From: Ancylomarina subtilis
GTDB taxonomy: Bacteria; Bacteroidota; Bacteroidia; Bacteroidales; Marinifilaceae
Reading direction: 5' to 3'
DNA length: 64,000 nt
Assembly: GCF_004217115.1 (NCBI RefSeq)
Contig: NZ_SHKN01000001.1
Location: 2,297,781-2,361,780, forward strand
Below, in pieces: positions 25,607 through 35,759 of the stretch. The notes beneath the pieces were generated by a model, which saw only the letters and a list, made by a program, of their open reading frames with translations, did not search any database and was not told the DNA's origin. A program made the position numbers and the translations under genes. Position 1 is the stretch's first letter. Each line of letters begins with the position of its first letter.

Positions 25607-28438
25607 ATGAAACTAATCAGAAGAATTTGTCTAGGTAGTGCATTAATGCTTTCGAGTACAAGCATGCTCCTTGCGCAAAAAGCACCTGCTCTGGATGGAA
25701 ATGTTCCTATGGACCCTAAGGTGAGAACTGGGAAACTGGCTAATGGCCTAAGCTACTATGTTCGCCACAACGAGGAACCCAAAGATCGTGCGAGCTTTTA
25801 CATTGTACAAAATGTTGGTGCCATATTGGAAAACGATAATCAAAACGGTTTGGCACACTTTCTGGAACATATGGCCTTCAACGGAACAAAAAACTTCCCA
25901 GGTAAAGGCGTCCTAAATTATCTTGAGAAATATGGCGTTGCATTTGGAAGAAACATCAATGCTTACACAAGTACAGATGAGACTGTTTATAACCTAAGTG
26001 ATGTCCCAACTTCAAATGAAAACGTGTTGGACTCTGCCTTATTAGTTCTTCACGATTGGTCGAACTATTTAAGTTTAGATGGAAAAGAAATAGACAACGA
26101 GCGTGGTGTGATTCACGAAGAGTGGAGAACCCGTCGATCAGGAAACAACCGTGTGAGACTTGAAAAAAACAAGCTGATTTACAAAGGGTCAAAATACGCT
26201 GAACGCGATGTTATAGGCGACCTAAACGTAATCGACAATTTCGATCACAAAGTCATCCGTGATTTTTACCACGACTGGTACCGTACCGATCTACAAGCAA
26301 TTGTTGTCGTTGGTGATTTCGATGCAGAAAAAATTGAAGCAAAAATCAAAAAAATGTTTGCTCACATTCCTGCTGTTGAAAACCCAAAAACACGTAAGTA
26401 TTTTGAGGTTCCAACCAATAAAGAGCCAATTGTTGGAATCATCACCGATCCTGAAGCAAGTCGTATCAATTTCGATATCATCTATAAGCATCAAGCAACG
26501 CCTCTTGCTGAAAAAAACATGGCGTATTACAGGGGTTTACTTATCTCAGATCTTCATTCAAGCATCCTAAGAAATCGTTTTAACGAGCTTCTACAAAAAG
26601 GTAATGCGCCTTTCATTAATGGTTTCGCAGCCTATTATAATCGAGAAGTTAGGATGGACGTTTATCACAACAGTATCACCCTTAAAGAAGATAATATCCT
26701 GGGTGGTATTGAATCTATGCTAAGCGAAACAGAAAAAGCAAATAGATTCGGAGTTGTTGCTACAGAACTGGAAAGAGCTAAAAAAGCCATGCTCAGCAGA
26801 ATGGAAAAGCAATACAAAGAGAGAAACAAACAAAACAACGATCGTTTGGCTGGTGAGTATCAAAGAAACTTCCTAAGCAATGAACCTGCACCTGGTATCG
26901 AATTTGAATTCGAGGCCATGAAAAAATTACTACCTGGAATCACAGCTGAAGAAGTTAATGCAATAGCTAAAACCTGGATCACTGATGATAATGTTGTGAT
27001 TACACTTACAGCTCCTGAAAAAGAAGGCCTAAAACTTCCTTCTAAAGAAGAGCTTCTTGCAGTCGTAACAAAAGTGAAACAAAAGAAGCTTAAGCCTTAT
27101 GTTGATGAGGTTATTACCGAACCACTGATTGCTGAACTTCCTAAAGCAGGGAAGATTGTTAAAGAATCAAACCTTGATGTTTATGGGGCTAAAGAGTGGA
27201 CCCTATCAAATGGAGCTAAGGTTATTGTCAAAACAACTGACTTCATGGAAAATCAGATTCTTTTCCAGGCTTTCAGTGAAGGTGGCCAGTCGCTTTACGA
27301 TATTAAAGATCTACCTTCAGCAGGGCTAACGGCAGGTTTTGCACCAAGCTTTGGAATCGGAAATTTTGATCAGACAAGCTTAAAGAAATTACTAACAGGC
27401 AAAGAGGTTCGCGTTTCACCATATATTGGTGAATTGACAGAAGGATTAAGTGGGAACTCATCTATTCAGGATTTCGAGACCTTGTTGCAATTGGCACACA
27501 TGTATTTCGAAAACCCACGATTCGACGAAGAAGCTTTTAATGCATTAAAAGGACGCTACAGAGCATTTGTAGCCAATATGGGCGCAGATGTCAACAAAGT
27601 TTTCCGCGATTCAGTTTCATTAACATCTACCGATCACAATGCACGCACCATCCTTTTCGATACTAAGATGATCGATCAATTGGATTTTGAAACCATGAAA
27701 CGTGTTTATAAAGATCGTATCGCTGATGCGAGTGATTTCACTTTCATTTTTGTTGGAAACATTGATGCAGAAAAAGCAAAACCCATGATTGAAACTTATT
27801 TGGGTAGCATCAAAGACATCGACAGAAAAGAAACGTGGAAAGATACTGGTGTAAACTTCCCTAAAAAAGACACATACAACCACTTCAGCAGAGAAATGAA
27901 AACACCAAAAACAACCATCCATATCGATTTCCATGGTGATATTAAATACACCAAAGAAAACTCAATTATGATGGACATGGTAACAAAACTATTGAGCAAG
28001 CGATATATCGATGTTATTCGTGAAAAAGAAGGTGGTTCATATGGTGTAGGAGTTTGGGCAAGCGTGGATAAATTCCCACGTCAAGAATACAAATTATCTA
28101 TTCAATTCGATACCGATCCTGCTAAAGCAGATAAACTTAAAGGTATTGTATATAGTGAAATCCAAGACCTCTTCACGAAAGGTGTCAAGCTGGATGATCT
28201 GAACGAAGCAAAGAAAAACTTCATCAAAGAGCGTCAAGAAAATCTTCGTAAAAACACGTATTGGGTTAATGCCATCAACAAGCATTACACTTACAATGAT
28301 CTTATGATGAAACCAGAGGTTTTCGAAAAAATGATCAATTCTATTTCAAAAGAAAAAGTAGAAAAATTTGCAAAGAAATATCTTGCAAAACCAACAAAAA
28401 CAGAAGTTGTGATGTCTCCTAAGAATAAGGAAATCTAG
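25607..28438 (+). CDS. Secreted M16-family zinc peptidase (pitrilysin/PqqL-like)
   Basis: A 943-residue exported peptidase with a signal peptide (about 1-23). The catalytic half holds HFLEH at 84-88 (zinc ligands His84 and His88, catalytic Glu87), and Glu165 follows exactly 76 residues after His88, fitting the inverted HxxEH-x76-E motif. The second half (about 500-943) is the inactive M16 repeat, with GGSYGVGVWASVDKFPRQEY typical of the family. Such proteins degrade short peptides in the periplasm or at the cell surface. The gene is alone, with a palindrome in front and a hairpin terminator behind. Confidence 0.92.
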   Translation: MKLIRRICLGSALMLSSTSMLLAQKAPALDGNVPMDPKVRTGKLANGLSYYVRHNEEPKDRASFYIVQNVGAILENDNQNGLAHFLEHMAFNGTKNFPGKGVLNYLEKYGVAFGRNINAYTSTDETVYNLSDVPTSNENVLDSALLVLHDWSNYLSLDGKEIDNERGVIHEEWRTRRSGNNRVRLEKNKLIYKGSKYAERDVIGDLNVIDNFDHKVIRDFYHDWYRTDLQAIVVVGDFDAEKIEAKIKKMFAHIPAVENPKTRKYFEVPTNKEPIVGIITDPEASRINFDIIYKHQATPLAEKNMAYYRGLLISDLHSSILRNRFNELLQKGNAPFINGFAAYYNREVRMDVYHNSITLKEDNILGGIESMLSETEKANRFGVVATELERAKKAMLSRMEKQYKERNKQNNDRLAGEYQRNFLSNEPAPGIEFEFEAMKKLLPGITAEEVNAIAKTWITDDNVVITLTAPEKEGLKLPSKEELLAVVTKVKQKKLKPYVDEVITEPLIAELPKAGKIVKESNLDVYGAKEWTLSNGAKVIVKTTDFMENQILFQAFSEGGQSLYDIKDLPSAGLTAGFAPSFGIGNFDQTSLKKLLTGKEVRVSPYIGELTEGLSGNSSIQDFETLLQLAHMYFENPRFDEEAFNALKGRYRAFVANMGADVNKVFRDSVSLTSTDHNARTILFDTKMIDQLDFETMKRVYKDRIADASDFTFIFVGNIDAEKAKPMIETYLGSIKDIDRKETWKDTGVNFPKKDTYNHFSREMKTPKTTIHIDFHGDIKYTKENSIMMDMVTKLLSKRYIDVIREKEGGSYGVGVWASVDKFPRQEYKLSIQFDTDPAKADKLKGIVYSEIQDLFTKGVKLDDLNEAKKNFIKERQENLRKNTYWVNAINKHYTYNDLMMKPEVFEKMINSISKEKVEKFAKKYLAKPTKTEVVMSPKNKEI

Positions 28439-28458
28439 AACATATTACAATTAAAAAC

Positions 28459-28490
28459 AGAGGGCATCCAAAACTTGGGTGCCCTCTTTT
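28459..28490 (+). terminator. Terminator after the M16 peptidase gene
   Basis: AGAGGGCA (28459-28466) pairs with TGCCCTCT (28480-28487), with further pairing CCAA/TTGG inside, then T4. Confidence 0.85.
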
Positions 28491-28534
28491 CATATCAGCC
28501 CTCATCGAAAATATGGATCAAACTGAAATACAAA

Positions 28535-28562
28535 AAAGCCGCTCGAAAAAATCGAACGGCTT
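28535..28562 (-). terminator. Terminator of the tRNA-Asn array
   Basis: AAGCCG and CGGCTT frame an inner TCGA/TCGA stem; on the minus strand a run of six T follows the stem. It lies directly downstream of the last tRNA-Asn. Confidence 0.75.
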
Positions 28563-28565
28563 CTG

Positions 28566-28639
28566 CTCCCTCTCTTGGACTCGAACCAAGGACCCTCTGA
28601 TTAACAGTCAGATGCTCTAACCAACTGAGCTAAGAAGGA
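28566..28639 (-). tRNA. tRNA-Asn (anticodon GTT), copy 3 in transcription order
   Basis: A 74-nt cloverleaf: acceptor TCCTTCT/AGAGGGA (one G-T pair), anticodon loop CTGTTAA inside CTGA/TCAG-type stems, T arm with TTCGAGT. It is identical to the other two copies. Confidence 0.95.
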
Positions 28640-28684
28640 AAAAACTGGTATTCTTTTTTAAAACCTCACAGTATCGGTTTCTTG

Positions 28685-28758
28685 CTCCCTCTCTTGGACT
28701 CGAACCAAGGACCCTCTGATTAACAGTCAGATGCTCTAACCAACTGAGCTAAGAAGGA
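28685..28758 (-). tRNA. tRNA-Asn (anticodon GTT), copy 2
   Basis: Same 74-nt sequence as the neighbouring copies; middle gene of the tandem array. Confidence 0.95.
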
Positions 28759-28803
28759 GTAAACTGATATTTTTTTTTAAAACCTCACAGTATCGGTTTT
28801 TTG

Positions 28804-28877
28804 CTCCCTCTCTTGGACTCGAACCAAGGACCCTCTGATTAACAGTCAGATGCTCTAACCAACTGAGCTAAGAAGGA
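28804..28877 (-). tRNA. tRNA-Asn (anticodon GTT), copy 1
   Basis: Same 74-nt sequence as the other copies; first in transcription order, about 60 bases after the promoter at 28939-28969. Confidence 0.95.
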
Positions 28878-29307
28878 GTGTTATTTCAAATATCCCTTTT
28901 GCTTATAAAGACAACCTTTATTGGGGAAATTTGCGATGCAAAACTAAGCGCTTTTACCCAATTATACAAGCGTCTCTCCTTATTTTTTTCAAAAAAAACG
29001 AATAAACTTTTTCTCTTGATTTGAAATTTGCTTTTTATCAGGAAGATATGCTCAAAAAAAAGATTGGGTCAAATCATCATTTTTCAGTTATCATTGAGGA
29101 CAAGCACAGTTTGGACACAAAAACCGCCCATAGAACAACACGAATTACCTAAGAAAAAAAATGATTTAGATCCCCTCAGGCCCCAATATTCTCAGCTCGA
29201 ATGCAATTACCCACTAAATAATCAGACTTATATGTCTTTATCTATTTTTTAATCTTAGCTTTGCACGACAACTATTCTTATTTACACTAATTTAAAATAA
29301 ATAATAG
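28878..29307. other. 430-bp gene-free stretch
   Basis: It holds the tRNA-Asn promoter on the left and the leader of the acyl-CoA dehydrogenase gene on the right. A TAGCTTTG element at 29256-29263 fits a -7 box but has no matching -33 box. A 74-residue open frame at 29028-29252 shows no coding features. Confidence 0.5.
28939..28969 (-). promoter_or_regulatory. Promoter of the tRNA-Asn array
   Basis: On the minus strand TTG (28969-28967), a 20-bp spacer, then TAGTTTTG (28946-28939), matching the Bacteroidota consensus. Confidence 0.65.
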
Positions 29308-30819
29308 ATGGTAACTTCTAATATCGCGGAACATCTTTCTTTTTCAGAGTTCCTGAGCGCTATTAAAAAGACGATACACAGTGCTTTTTACGAAAAGGAT
29401 AATATCGAAAAATTTATCCAAAAAAGAGGATTTCCTGCATTGGTACTAAGAGATATAATGGCCAAGAACCCCTTATCGGTAGCTATTCCTAAAGAATATG
29501 GTGGCCGTGGAGCTAAAGTAAAAGAGTGTTTAGGCATTTTGGATACGGCTTCATATGAATCACTTCCATTAGCCTTAACCTTTGGTATTAATATCGCTTT
29601 ATTTCTAGAACCTGTTGCGAAATACGCACAGGACACCGTAAAGAAGGGGATTTTTGATCGTTTTCTAACTCAACAGAATATGGGTGGTTTAATGATTACC
29701 GAACCTGATTTTGGGAGTGATGCCCTTGGCATGCAAACTTCTAATATTAAGATGGGAGAATCCTACCATATCAAAGGAACCAAACACTGGCAAGGTTTAA
29801 CTGGTATGGCTGATTATTGGCTGATGACCTCCCGTCCAAAGGATCAACAGGGGAAATTAGGTCGGGATATCGATTTCTTTATTTGCGACGTGCAACAACC
29901 ACAACAAGCTATCAAAGTTGAAGAATACTACAACAACCTGGGGCTCTACCCTATTCCCTATGGAAAAAATTCAATTGATATTCAGGTGCCTGAGAAATAC
30001 AAACTGGAACCTGAAACAACAGGTTTAAAATTGATGATGGATCTTCTTCATAGAAGTCGCTTGCAGTTTCCAGGTATGGGAATGGGCTTTATTCGCAGAA
30101 TGCTTGACGAATCGATAAAACATTGTACAACCCGAATTGTTGGTGGCAAACCCTTAATTTCACTCGATCAGGTTCGTCATCAAATTGGACGTATCCAATC
30201 TGCTTTTACGATCTGCTCGGCCATGTGTTCCCGTAGTTCGATTATTAGCGGAATTGAAAACAATTTAGCTGCAGCTGCCATTGAAGCCAACAGCATGAAA
30301 GCTTATATTACTGATATGATGCAGGAAGCGGCACAAACACTAACACAGTTGAGTGGCGCTAATGGTTACAAAGCAGAAAGTGTAGGTTCCAGAGCCATTA
30401 TTGATTCACGACCTTTCCAGATTTTTGAAGGATCAAACGATATGCTTTATACACAACTCTCTGAAATGGTTATGAAAATCATGACAAAAAAGAAGAATAT
30501 GAACCTCTCCGACTTCTTCAAAAATCATGAGCTGACTAAAAATGTTTCCGATTATTTCAAAAATTTGGTTGATTTTAATCTGGATACTAAAATTCCACAA
30601 CGAAAAATTGTTGATTTAGGTAAAATCATTAGTAAAGTTGTCGCAGCCGACCATGTCGTTCAACTTGGATCCAAGGGTTTTAGAACAGACTTAATTAATG
30701 ATAGTCTGGAAACAATTAAGCATGAAATATCAATGTTAGTTAGCTCATACCGCTTTCAAACAAACGTCTCTCCTACTGAGGAGTATAAGGACCAAAGCTC
30801 TTGGCTGTCCTTTTGCTAG
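29308..30819 (+). CDS. Acyl-CoA dehydrogenase family protein
   Basis: A 503-residue flavoprotein with the acyl-CoA dehydrogenase fold. AIPKEYGGRGAKVKECL is the N-terminal domain motif, GGLMITEPDFGSDALGMQT (about 126-144) the FAD/substrate motif, and YHIKGTKHWQGLTGMADYW the central beta domain. RPFQIFEGSNDMLYTQL (about 370-386) has the Glu expected as catalytic base. The C-terminal extension of about 110 residues is longer than in the short-chain enzymes (about 380 aa). It oxidises a fatty acyl-CoA or related thioester and passes electrons to ETF. No ETF or thiolase is beside it, so the substrate is open. Confidence 0.87.
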   Translation: MVTSNIAEHLSFSEFLSAIKKTIHSAFYEKDNIEKFIQKRGFPALVLRDIMAKNPLSVAIPKEYGGRGAKVKECLGILDTASYESLPLALTFGINIALFLEPVAKYAQDTVKKGIFDRFLTQQNMGGLMITEPDFGSDALGMQTSNIKMGESYHIKGTKHWQGLTGMADYWLMTSRPKDQQGKLGRDIDFFICDVQQPQQAIKVEEYYNNLGLYPIPYGKNSIDIQVPEKYKLEPETTGLKLMMDLLHRSRLQFPGMGMGFIRRMLDESIKHCTTRIVGGKPLISLDQVRHQIGRIQSAFTICSAMCSRSSIISGIENNLAAAAIEANSMKAYITDMMQEAAQTLTQLSGANGYKAESVGSRAIIDSRPFQIFEGSNDMLYTQLSEMVMKIMTKKKNMNLSDFFKNHELTKNVSDYFKNLVDFNLDTKIPQRKIVDLGKIISKVVAADHVVQLGSKGFRTDLINDSLETIKHEISMLVSSYRFQTNVSPTEEYKDQSSWLSFC

Positions 30820-31009
30820 AATTGATTATATTGATTCTTTAAATACATCAACACTTCTAAATTCCTCTTCTTTTCAATAAAGGAGGGGAATTATTATCAG
30901 GCAAAATTCGGGATTTGGAATATTATCTTTCAAATAAAAGCTGCATTTATTCACAAAAACGCAGAAGTACAAACAATTACCCTATCTTTGTCACTTTTAT
31001 ACATTATAC

Positions 31010-32293
31010 ATGACATTCAAAGATTTAGGAATTATTGATCCTATCCTGAAAGCCCTGGAGGCCAAAGGCTATACATATCCCTCACCTATTCAAGCCCAGT
31101 CTATTCCCATCCTTCTAAACAGAAAGGACCTATTAGGTTGTGCCCAAACGGGAACAGGAAAAACGGCAGCATTTGCCATTCCTATCCTACAACACCTCTA
31201 CAACGACCAGCGTAAAAGCAAAGGCCAGCGTAAGATTAAAGCCCTGATTGTAACACCTACCAGAGAGTTAGCCATTCAAATTGGAGATAGCTTTACGGCA
31301 TATGGGAAACATACGGGTATTGTAAACACCGTTATTTTTGGCGGTGTCAAACAAGGGACACAAACCAAAGCACTTCAAAGAGGTGTAGACATCCTTGTGG
31401 CGACTCCAGGCCGTTTACTCGACCTGATTAACCAAGGTTATATATCGTTAAAAGACGTGCAGTATTCCGTACTTGACGAGGCTGATCATATGCTCGACAT
31501 GGGATTTATTCATGACATCCGAAGAATTATTGATCAGTTACCTAAGAGAAGACAATCTCTTTTCTTTTCGGCAACCATGCCACCAGCGATTCTAAAACTA
31601 TCTCAGAAGCTTTTAGGCAATCCAGAGAAGGTTACTATAGCTCCAAAACAAACCACGGCAGAACGCGTTGAACAGGCCTTATATTTTGTAAGCAAAAAGA
31701 ATAAACCTAAATTATTAATTCACCTATTAACACAAAATGAGGTTGATTCTACCCTTATATTTACAAGAACAAAATACGGGGCTGATAAGATCACCAAATT
31801 CTTAAAGAAGGTCAATATACATTCTGAAGCCATTCATGGTAACAAATCGCAGAATCAGAGACAGAATGCCCTATTAAATTTCAAAGAAGGAAAAACTAAG
31901 GTACTTGTGGCAACAGATATTGCTGCGCGTGGTATCGATGTTGATGGCTTAGCTTTAGTCGTTAATTTTGATTTGCCTAATATTGCTGAGACCTATGTGC
32001 ACCGAATTGGACGTACGGGTAGAGCTGCTGCTAGTGGTATTGCAATTTCGTTCTGCGATATTGAAGAAAAACCTTATTTAAAGGATATTCAAAAGCTAAT
32101 TGCTCAGGAAATTCGTGTTATCGAAGAACATCCGTTCCTGAACTCGGGAGACAATGAACCCGTTGAAAAACCAAAGAGACCTCAAAGAACCAGACGTACG
32201 GATCGTAAGCCTGAAACGAAAAAAACAGACAATGCTGAAAATAGACAGCGAAAAGATAGAAGACGTAAACCTTTTTCCAGAAAAAGAGATTAA
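31010..32293 (+). CDS. rhlE: DEAD-box RNA helicase, RhlE-like
   Basis: A 427-residue ATP-dependent RNA helicase. Motifs in order: Q motif ([11 protein letters not shown]), Walker A AQTGTGKT (45-52), [32 protein letters not shown] (FFSATMP), and HRIGRTGRA. The C-terminal tail after about residue 375 is lysine/arginine-rich ([17 protein letters not shown]...KPFSRKRD), as in RhlE, where it binds RNA. The role is likely ribosome assembly or RNA decay. It converges with a second DEAD-box gene across one shared terminator. Confidence 0.92.
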   Translation: MTFKDLGIIDPILKALEAKGYTYPSPIQAQSIPILLNRKDLLGCAQTGTGKTAAFAIPILQHLYNDQRKSKGQRKIKALIVTPTRELAIQIGDSFTAYGKHTGIVNTVIFGGVKQGTQTKALQRGVDILVATPGRLLDLINQGYISLKDVQYSVLDEADHMLDMGFIHDIRRIIDQLPKRRQSLFFSATMPPAILKLSQKLLGNPEKVTIAPKQTTAERVEQALYFVSKKNKPKLLIHLLTQNEVDSTLIFTRTKYGADKITKFLKKVNIHSEAIHGNKSQNQRQNALLNFKEGKTKVLVATDIAARGIDVDGLALVVNFDLPNIAETYVHRIGRTGRAAASGIAISFCDIEEKPYLKDIQKLIAQEIRVIEEHPFLNSGDNEPVEKPKRPQRTRRTDRKPETKKTDNAENRQRKDRRRKPFSRKRD

Positions 32294-32317
32294 CTCGTCT
32301 CACTTTATTTAAAGCAC

Positions 32318-32352
32318 AAAAAAACTCATGATGGTATATCATGAGTTTTTTT
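32318..32352. terminator. Bidirectional terminator between two helicase genes
   Basis: ACTCATGAT and ATCATGAGT pair around a GGTAT loop, with seven A on one side and eight T on the other (32318-32352). Confidence 0.9.
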
Positions 32353-32379
32353 TATATCAAAGGTCAGATTAAACCTGAG

Positions 32380-33501
32380 TTATTTTGTTTGTCTGATCTG
32401 CTTAAAGCTAATATTAAGGGCTTTCTGAAAATATCTGATACTCTTCAGTTCTTTAGATGTAACCAAAGACAAGGAAAGACCATCTTTACCTGCACGAGCT
32501 GTTCGTCCACTTCGATGGGTATAATACTCTTCCTTATCAGGCAACTGATAATGCACTACATACGAAAGGCCTTCTACGTCGATACCACGCGCTGCAATAT
32601 CGGTCGCAACAATCATCTGCAAGCTTCCATTTTTGAAAGCACGCATCACCTTGTCACGCTCTTTTTGTAAAAGATCGCCATGAAGACCATCAGCGGGAAT
32701 ATTTCTAGCAATTAACTGTTTTGCCAATGTCTGTGCAGCAACCTTAGTCTTACAAAAAATCAGTCCTCTATTATCACTTTGTGAACTTAAAAACTGAAGC
32801 AAAATATTCAACTTCTCCTTTTCATCACAAACCAAAAACTTGTGCTCTATGTTTTTGTTCACCACATTACGCCCACTCACCTCTACTCTGTGCGCATTGC
32901 TTTTCAGGTGTTTATTTACAATTTGTTTGATCCCTTGTGGCATGGTTGCTGAAAACAACCACTTATTCTGAGCCATTGAGGTAAAACTTAAGATTTGATC
33001 GAGCTCCTTTTTGAACCCCATACTCAACATTTCGTCAGCCTCATCTAGCACAACGGTACTCACATGACTCAAATCAACAGCCTTACGTTTTATCAGATCG
33101 ATTAATCGGCCCGGAGTTGCAACAATAATATGAGTTGGACGACGCAAAGCCGCAACTTGCTTATCAATAGGTGCACCGCCATAAACGGCCTCAGTAAAAA
33201 TCTTATCAGAAAATTTAGTAAACTTAAAAAGCTGCTTAGCAATCTGCTGGCCCAACTCGCGGGTAGGACAAAGAATAAGCCCCTGAACAACCTTGTGATG
33301 CGTATTTATACGATGAAGCATTGGCAAGCCAAAGGCAGCTGTTTTTCCTGTACCAGTTTGCGCCTGACCAACCAGATCAGTATCTCCATTTAATAATATT
33401 GGGATAACTCTACTTTGTATCTCAGTAGGTTTCTCAATATTCATATCACTCAATCCTTTAAGAAAGTCTTTTCTTACTCCCAGTACTTTAAAATTCTCCA
33501 A
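32380..33501 (-). CDS. DEAD-box RNA helicase, short form
   Basis: A 373-residue helicase core with [45 protein letters not shown] and HRSGRTARA motifs. Unlike DbpA or CsdA it has no C-terminal RNA-binding domain: it stops about 20 residues after the last helicase motif (KALNISFKQIRQTK), so specificity probably comes from partners. Sequence differs clearly from the RhlE-like neighbour, so this is not a recent duplicate. It is convergent with that gene. Confidence 0.9.
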   Translation of the reverse strand: MENFKVLGVRKDFLKGLSDMNIEKPTEIQSRVIPILLNGDTDLVGQAQTGTGKTAAFGLPMLHRINTHHKVVQGLILCPTRELGQQIAKQLFKFTKFSDKIFTEAVYGGAPIDKQVAALRRPTHIIVATPGRLIDLIKRKAVDLSHVSTVVLDEADEMLSMGFKKELDQILSFTSMAQNKWLFSATMPQGIKQIVNKHLKSNAHRVEVSGRNVVNKNIEHKFLVCDEKEKLNILLQFLSSQSDNRGLIFCKTKVAAQTLAKQLIARNIPADGLHGDLLQKERDKVMRAFKNGSLQMIVATDIAARGIDVEGLSYVVHYQLPDKEEYYTHRSGRTARAGKDGLSLSLVTSKELKSIRYFQKALNISFKQIRQTK

Positions 33502-33715
33502 AACAGATATTTATTTAGTTTGGCCACAAAGATACTTATTAAATATGTGGATGCAAATGAATAAGACCATGCAACTTGTCATTTAATCGATCAAATTATT
33601 CCCCTCTAATTTCGCTGTAAAAAACCATCAGATTTGTTAAGTTTGGGATGAAAATTCAGAAATATAATAAAGGGACCCATTAATTAGCCTTTTTACAACA
33701 ACAGAATCGTATAGC

Positions 33716-34735
33716 ATGCCTAAATACTCAGTCATTATTCCCATTTACAATCGGCCTGACGAAGCCAAAGAGTTACTCGAAAGCCTAAGCAAGCAAACCT
33801 ATAAGAATTTTGATATTCTCATGATTGAGGATGGCTCTTCGGAAGATTGTTCAGCCATCGTAAAAAGTTACGCCAATGATCTTGATATTAAATATCATTT
33901 TAAACCCAATTCAGGACCAGGAGACAGTCGAAATGTGGGCATGAGTATGGCAACTGGTGATTACTTAATATTTTTTGATTCGGATTGCATTATACCACCT
34001 CAATACTTTGAAGAGGTTGAGAAACATTTAGCAGAAACTCCTCTTGATGCGTTTGGTGGCCCGGATAGTGCTCACGAATCCTTTAGTAAGGTGCAAAAAG
34101 CCATCAATTATGCGATGACATCAATTATTACAACAGGTGGTATTCGAGGTAAAAAAAACAAATTAGATCAATACCAACCCCGCAGCTTCAATATGGGAAT
34201 CAGTCAGGAGGTTTACAAAAAAGTTGGGGGTTACACCGATGTCACACCCGGCGAAGATCCTGATTTGAGTTACCGTATTATGAACGCAGGCTTTCGTGTC
34301 GGATTAATTGAAAAAGCATACGTTTTCCATAAAAGACGAATTGATTTTTCGAAATTCATCAAACAAGTCTACAAATTTGGTGTGATGCGTCCAGTGCTTG
34401 TAAAATGGTACCCCGATAAATTTAAACTGACTTATACCTTTCCAACACTGTTCTTATTATTCAGTCTGTTCCTGCTCGGACTTGCTGTAATGATAAACCC
34501 ATTATTCTTATTGCCTTTGGCTTTTATTGCAGCTATTCTATTTATCGAATCACTCATAAAGACCAAAAGCTTATCAATTTCCCTACTAGCCATATTAGCC
34601 AGTTTTATCCAGCTTTATGCCTATGGTTATGGCTTCCTAAAAAGTACTATCTTAATTCTGATTCTGAAAAAAGAAGAACGGATCGTTTTCGACAATTTCT
34701 TTTTTGATAAATCGAAACGTCCTAAGAACTCATAA
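33716..34735 (+). CDS. Family 2 glycosyltransferase with C-terminal membrane helices
   Basis: A 339-residue GT2 enzyme. The GT-A domain starts KYSVIIPIYNRPDEAKELL and contains IEDGSSED, a DxD-type motif FFDSDC with Asp88 and Asp90 (metal/sugar-nucleotide binding), and GEDPDLSYRI near 180, the likely acceptor-side acidic motif. Two to three hydrophobic helices (about 240-315) anchor it to the inner membrane. It transfers a sugar to a lipid or polysaccharide acceptor that is not identifiable here. The TIGR01777 gene follows 78 bp downstream on the same strand and may share a transcript. Confidence 0.87.
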   Translation: MPKYSVIIPIYNRPDEAKELLESLSKQTYKNFDILMIEDGSSEDCSAIVKSYANDLDIKYHFKPNSGPGDSRNVGMSMATGDYLIFFDSDCIIPPQYFEEVEKHLAETPLDAFGGPDSAHESFSKVQKAINYAMTSIITTGGIRGKKNKLDQYQPRSFNMGISQEVYKKVGGYTDVTPGEDPDLSYRIMNAGFRVGLIEKAYVFHKRRIDFSKFIKQVYKFGVMRPVLVKWYPDKFKLTYTFPTLFLLFSLFLLGLAVMINPLFLLPLAFIAAILFIESLIKTKSLSISLLAILASFIQLYAYGYGFLKSTILILILKKEERIVFDNFFFDKSKRPKNS

Positions 34736-34813
34736 ATTCACATCGATCCCAAACTTCAACTTTTTAATCGTCATATTTTGTAACTTTAAGATCAAAGTTC
34801 AAATAATAAAAAT

Positions 34814-35722
34814 ATGGCACACATATTAATCAGTGGTGGTTCCGGATTGGTTGGTAAAGCTCTATGTACGAAATTACGGGACAAAGGTCACGATGTCGCC
34901 ATTTTGAGTCGAAACAAAGACATCAGAGCTTCACATAAAAGTTTCTATTGGGATCCTGAAAATAATGAAATTGATCCTGAAGCCATTGACTCATCTGACT
35001 ATATCATCCATTTGGCCGGAGCCAATATTGCAGAAAAAAGCTGGACTCCTAAAAGAAAGAATGTATTACTTGAGAGTAGAGTGCGATCCGCCAAGCTCAT
35101 TTTTAATGAAGTCAAAAGACAAAACAAGAATTTAAAAGCTTTTATTTCAGCTTCAGCAATTGGGTACTATGGATTGATTACATCTGAAAAAATATTTTCT
35201 GAAGGAGATCGTGCTGCAGATGATTTCCTCGGTCGAACTTGTCAGAAATGGGAAGAAGCTGCTAACCAATTTTGCGAATTGGGAGTTAGAACAACTATTT
35301 TAAGAACGGGACTAGTTCTGGATAAGCAAGGTGGCGCTTTGTCCAAAATGCTTATCCCCGTAAAAATGGGTTTAGCTTCCCCACTTGGAAATGGTAAACA
35401 ATACCTCCCCTGGATCCACATAGATGACCTTTGTGAAATTTACATCAAAGCCATTGAGGACAATACAATGAAGGGAGCCTACAACGCTGTAGCTCCTGAA
35501 TATCATACCAACCTCAGCTTTACAAAAACCCTGGCTCAAGTTCTTAAAAAGCCATTTTGGTTTCCAAACATACCAACTTTTCTCATTAAATCACTATTGG
35601 GTGAAATGTCTATGCTTCTCTTGACTGGCAGCCGGATTTCAGCCAGTAAGCTTCTTTCTACCAGCTATACTTACAAATTTCCTAAACTGGATAAGGCCTT
35701 GATTAATCTTTTAGAAGAATAA
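34814..35722 (+). CDS. TIGR01777-family NAD(P)-dependent epimerase-like protein
   Basis: A 302-residue short-chain dehydrogenase/epimerase-fold protein of the TIGR01777 (YfcH/SulA-like) group. GGSGLVGKAL (7-16) is the nucleotide-binding loop, YYWDP-type sequence and LAGANIAEKSW (about 68-78) are group signatures, and SASAIGYYG (about 112-120) carries the Tyr of the YxxxK-like region. YLPWIHIDDL is also typical. The physiological substrate of this group is unknown. Confidence 0.85.
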   Translation: MAHILISGGSGLVGKALCTKLRDKGHDVAILSRNKDIRASHKSFYWDPENNEIDPEAIDSSDYIIHLAGANIAEKSWTPKRKNVLLESRVRSAKLIFNEVKRQNKNLKAFISASAIGYYGLITSEKIFSEGDRAADDFLGRTCQKWEEAANQFCELGVRTTILRTGLVLDKQGGALSKMLIPVKMGLASPLGNGKQYLPWIHIDDLCEIYIKAIEDNTMKGAYNAVAPEYHTNLSFTKTLAQVLKKPFWFPNIPTFLIKSLLGEMSMLLLTGSRISASKLLSTSYTYKFPKLDKALINLLEE

Positions 35723-35759
35723 GGGACACAAAAGAAAAATCCAAACACTCATAAATCAA

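Larger units (their letters stand above)
28566..28877 (-). repeat. Tandem array of 119-bp units, each with one tRNA-Asn
   Basis: The three tRNA genes start exactly 119 bp apart (28566, 28685, 28804). The 45-bp spacers share ACCTCACAGTATCGGTTT and differ at only a few positions. Confidence 0.9.

Noticed and set aside
28566-28877. Regularly spaced repeats that might suggest a CRISPR array
   Set aside because: The repeated 74-bp parts fold as tRNA-Asn and the spacers are alike rather than unique; there are no cas genes.
29028-29252. 74-residue open frame between the tRNA-Asn array and the acyl-CoA dehydrogenase gene
   Set aside because: No recognisable domain, signal or ribosome site, biased low-complexity composition, and it overlaps the likely promoter region.
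30983-30990. TATCTTTG as promoter of the RhlE-like gene
   Set aside because: It fits a -7 box but no TTG lies 19-21 bp upstream, so it was not listed as a promoter.
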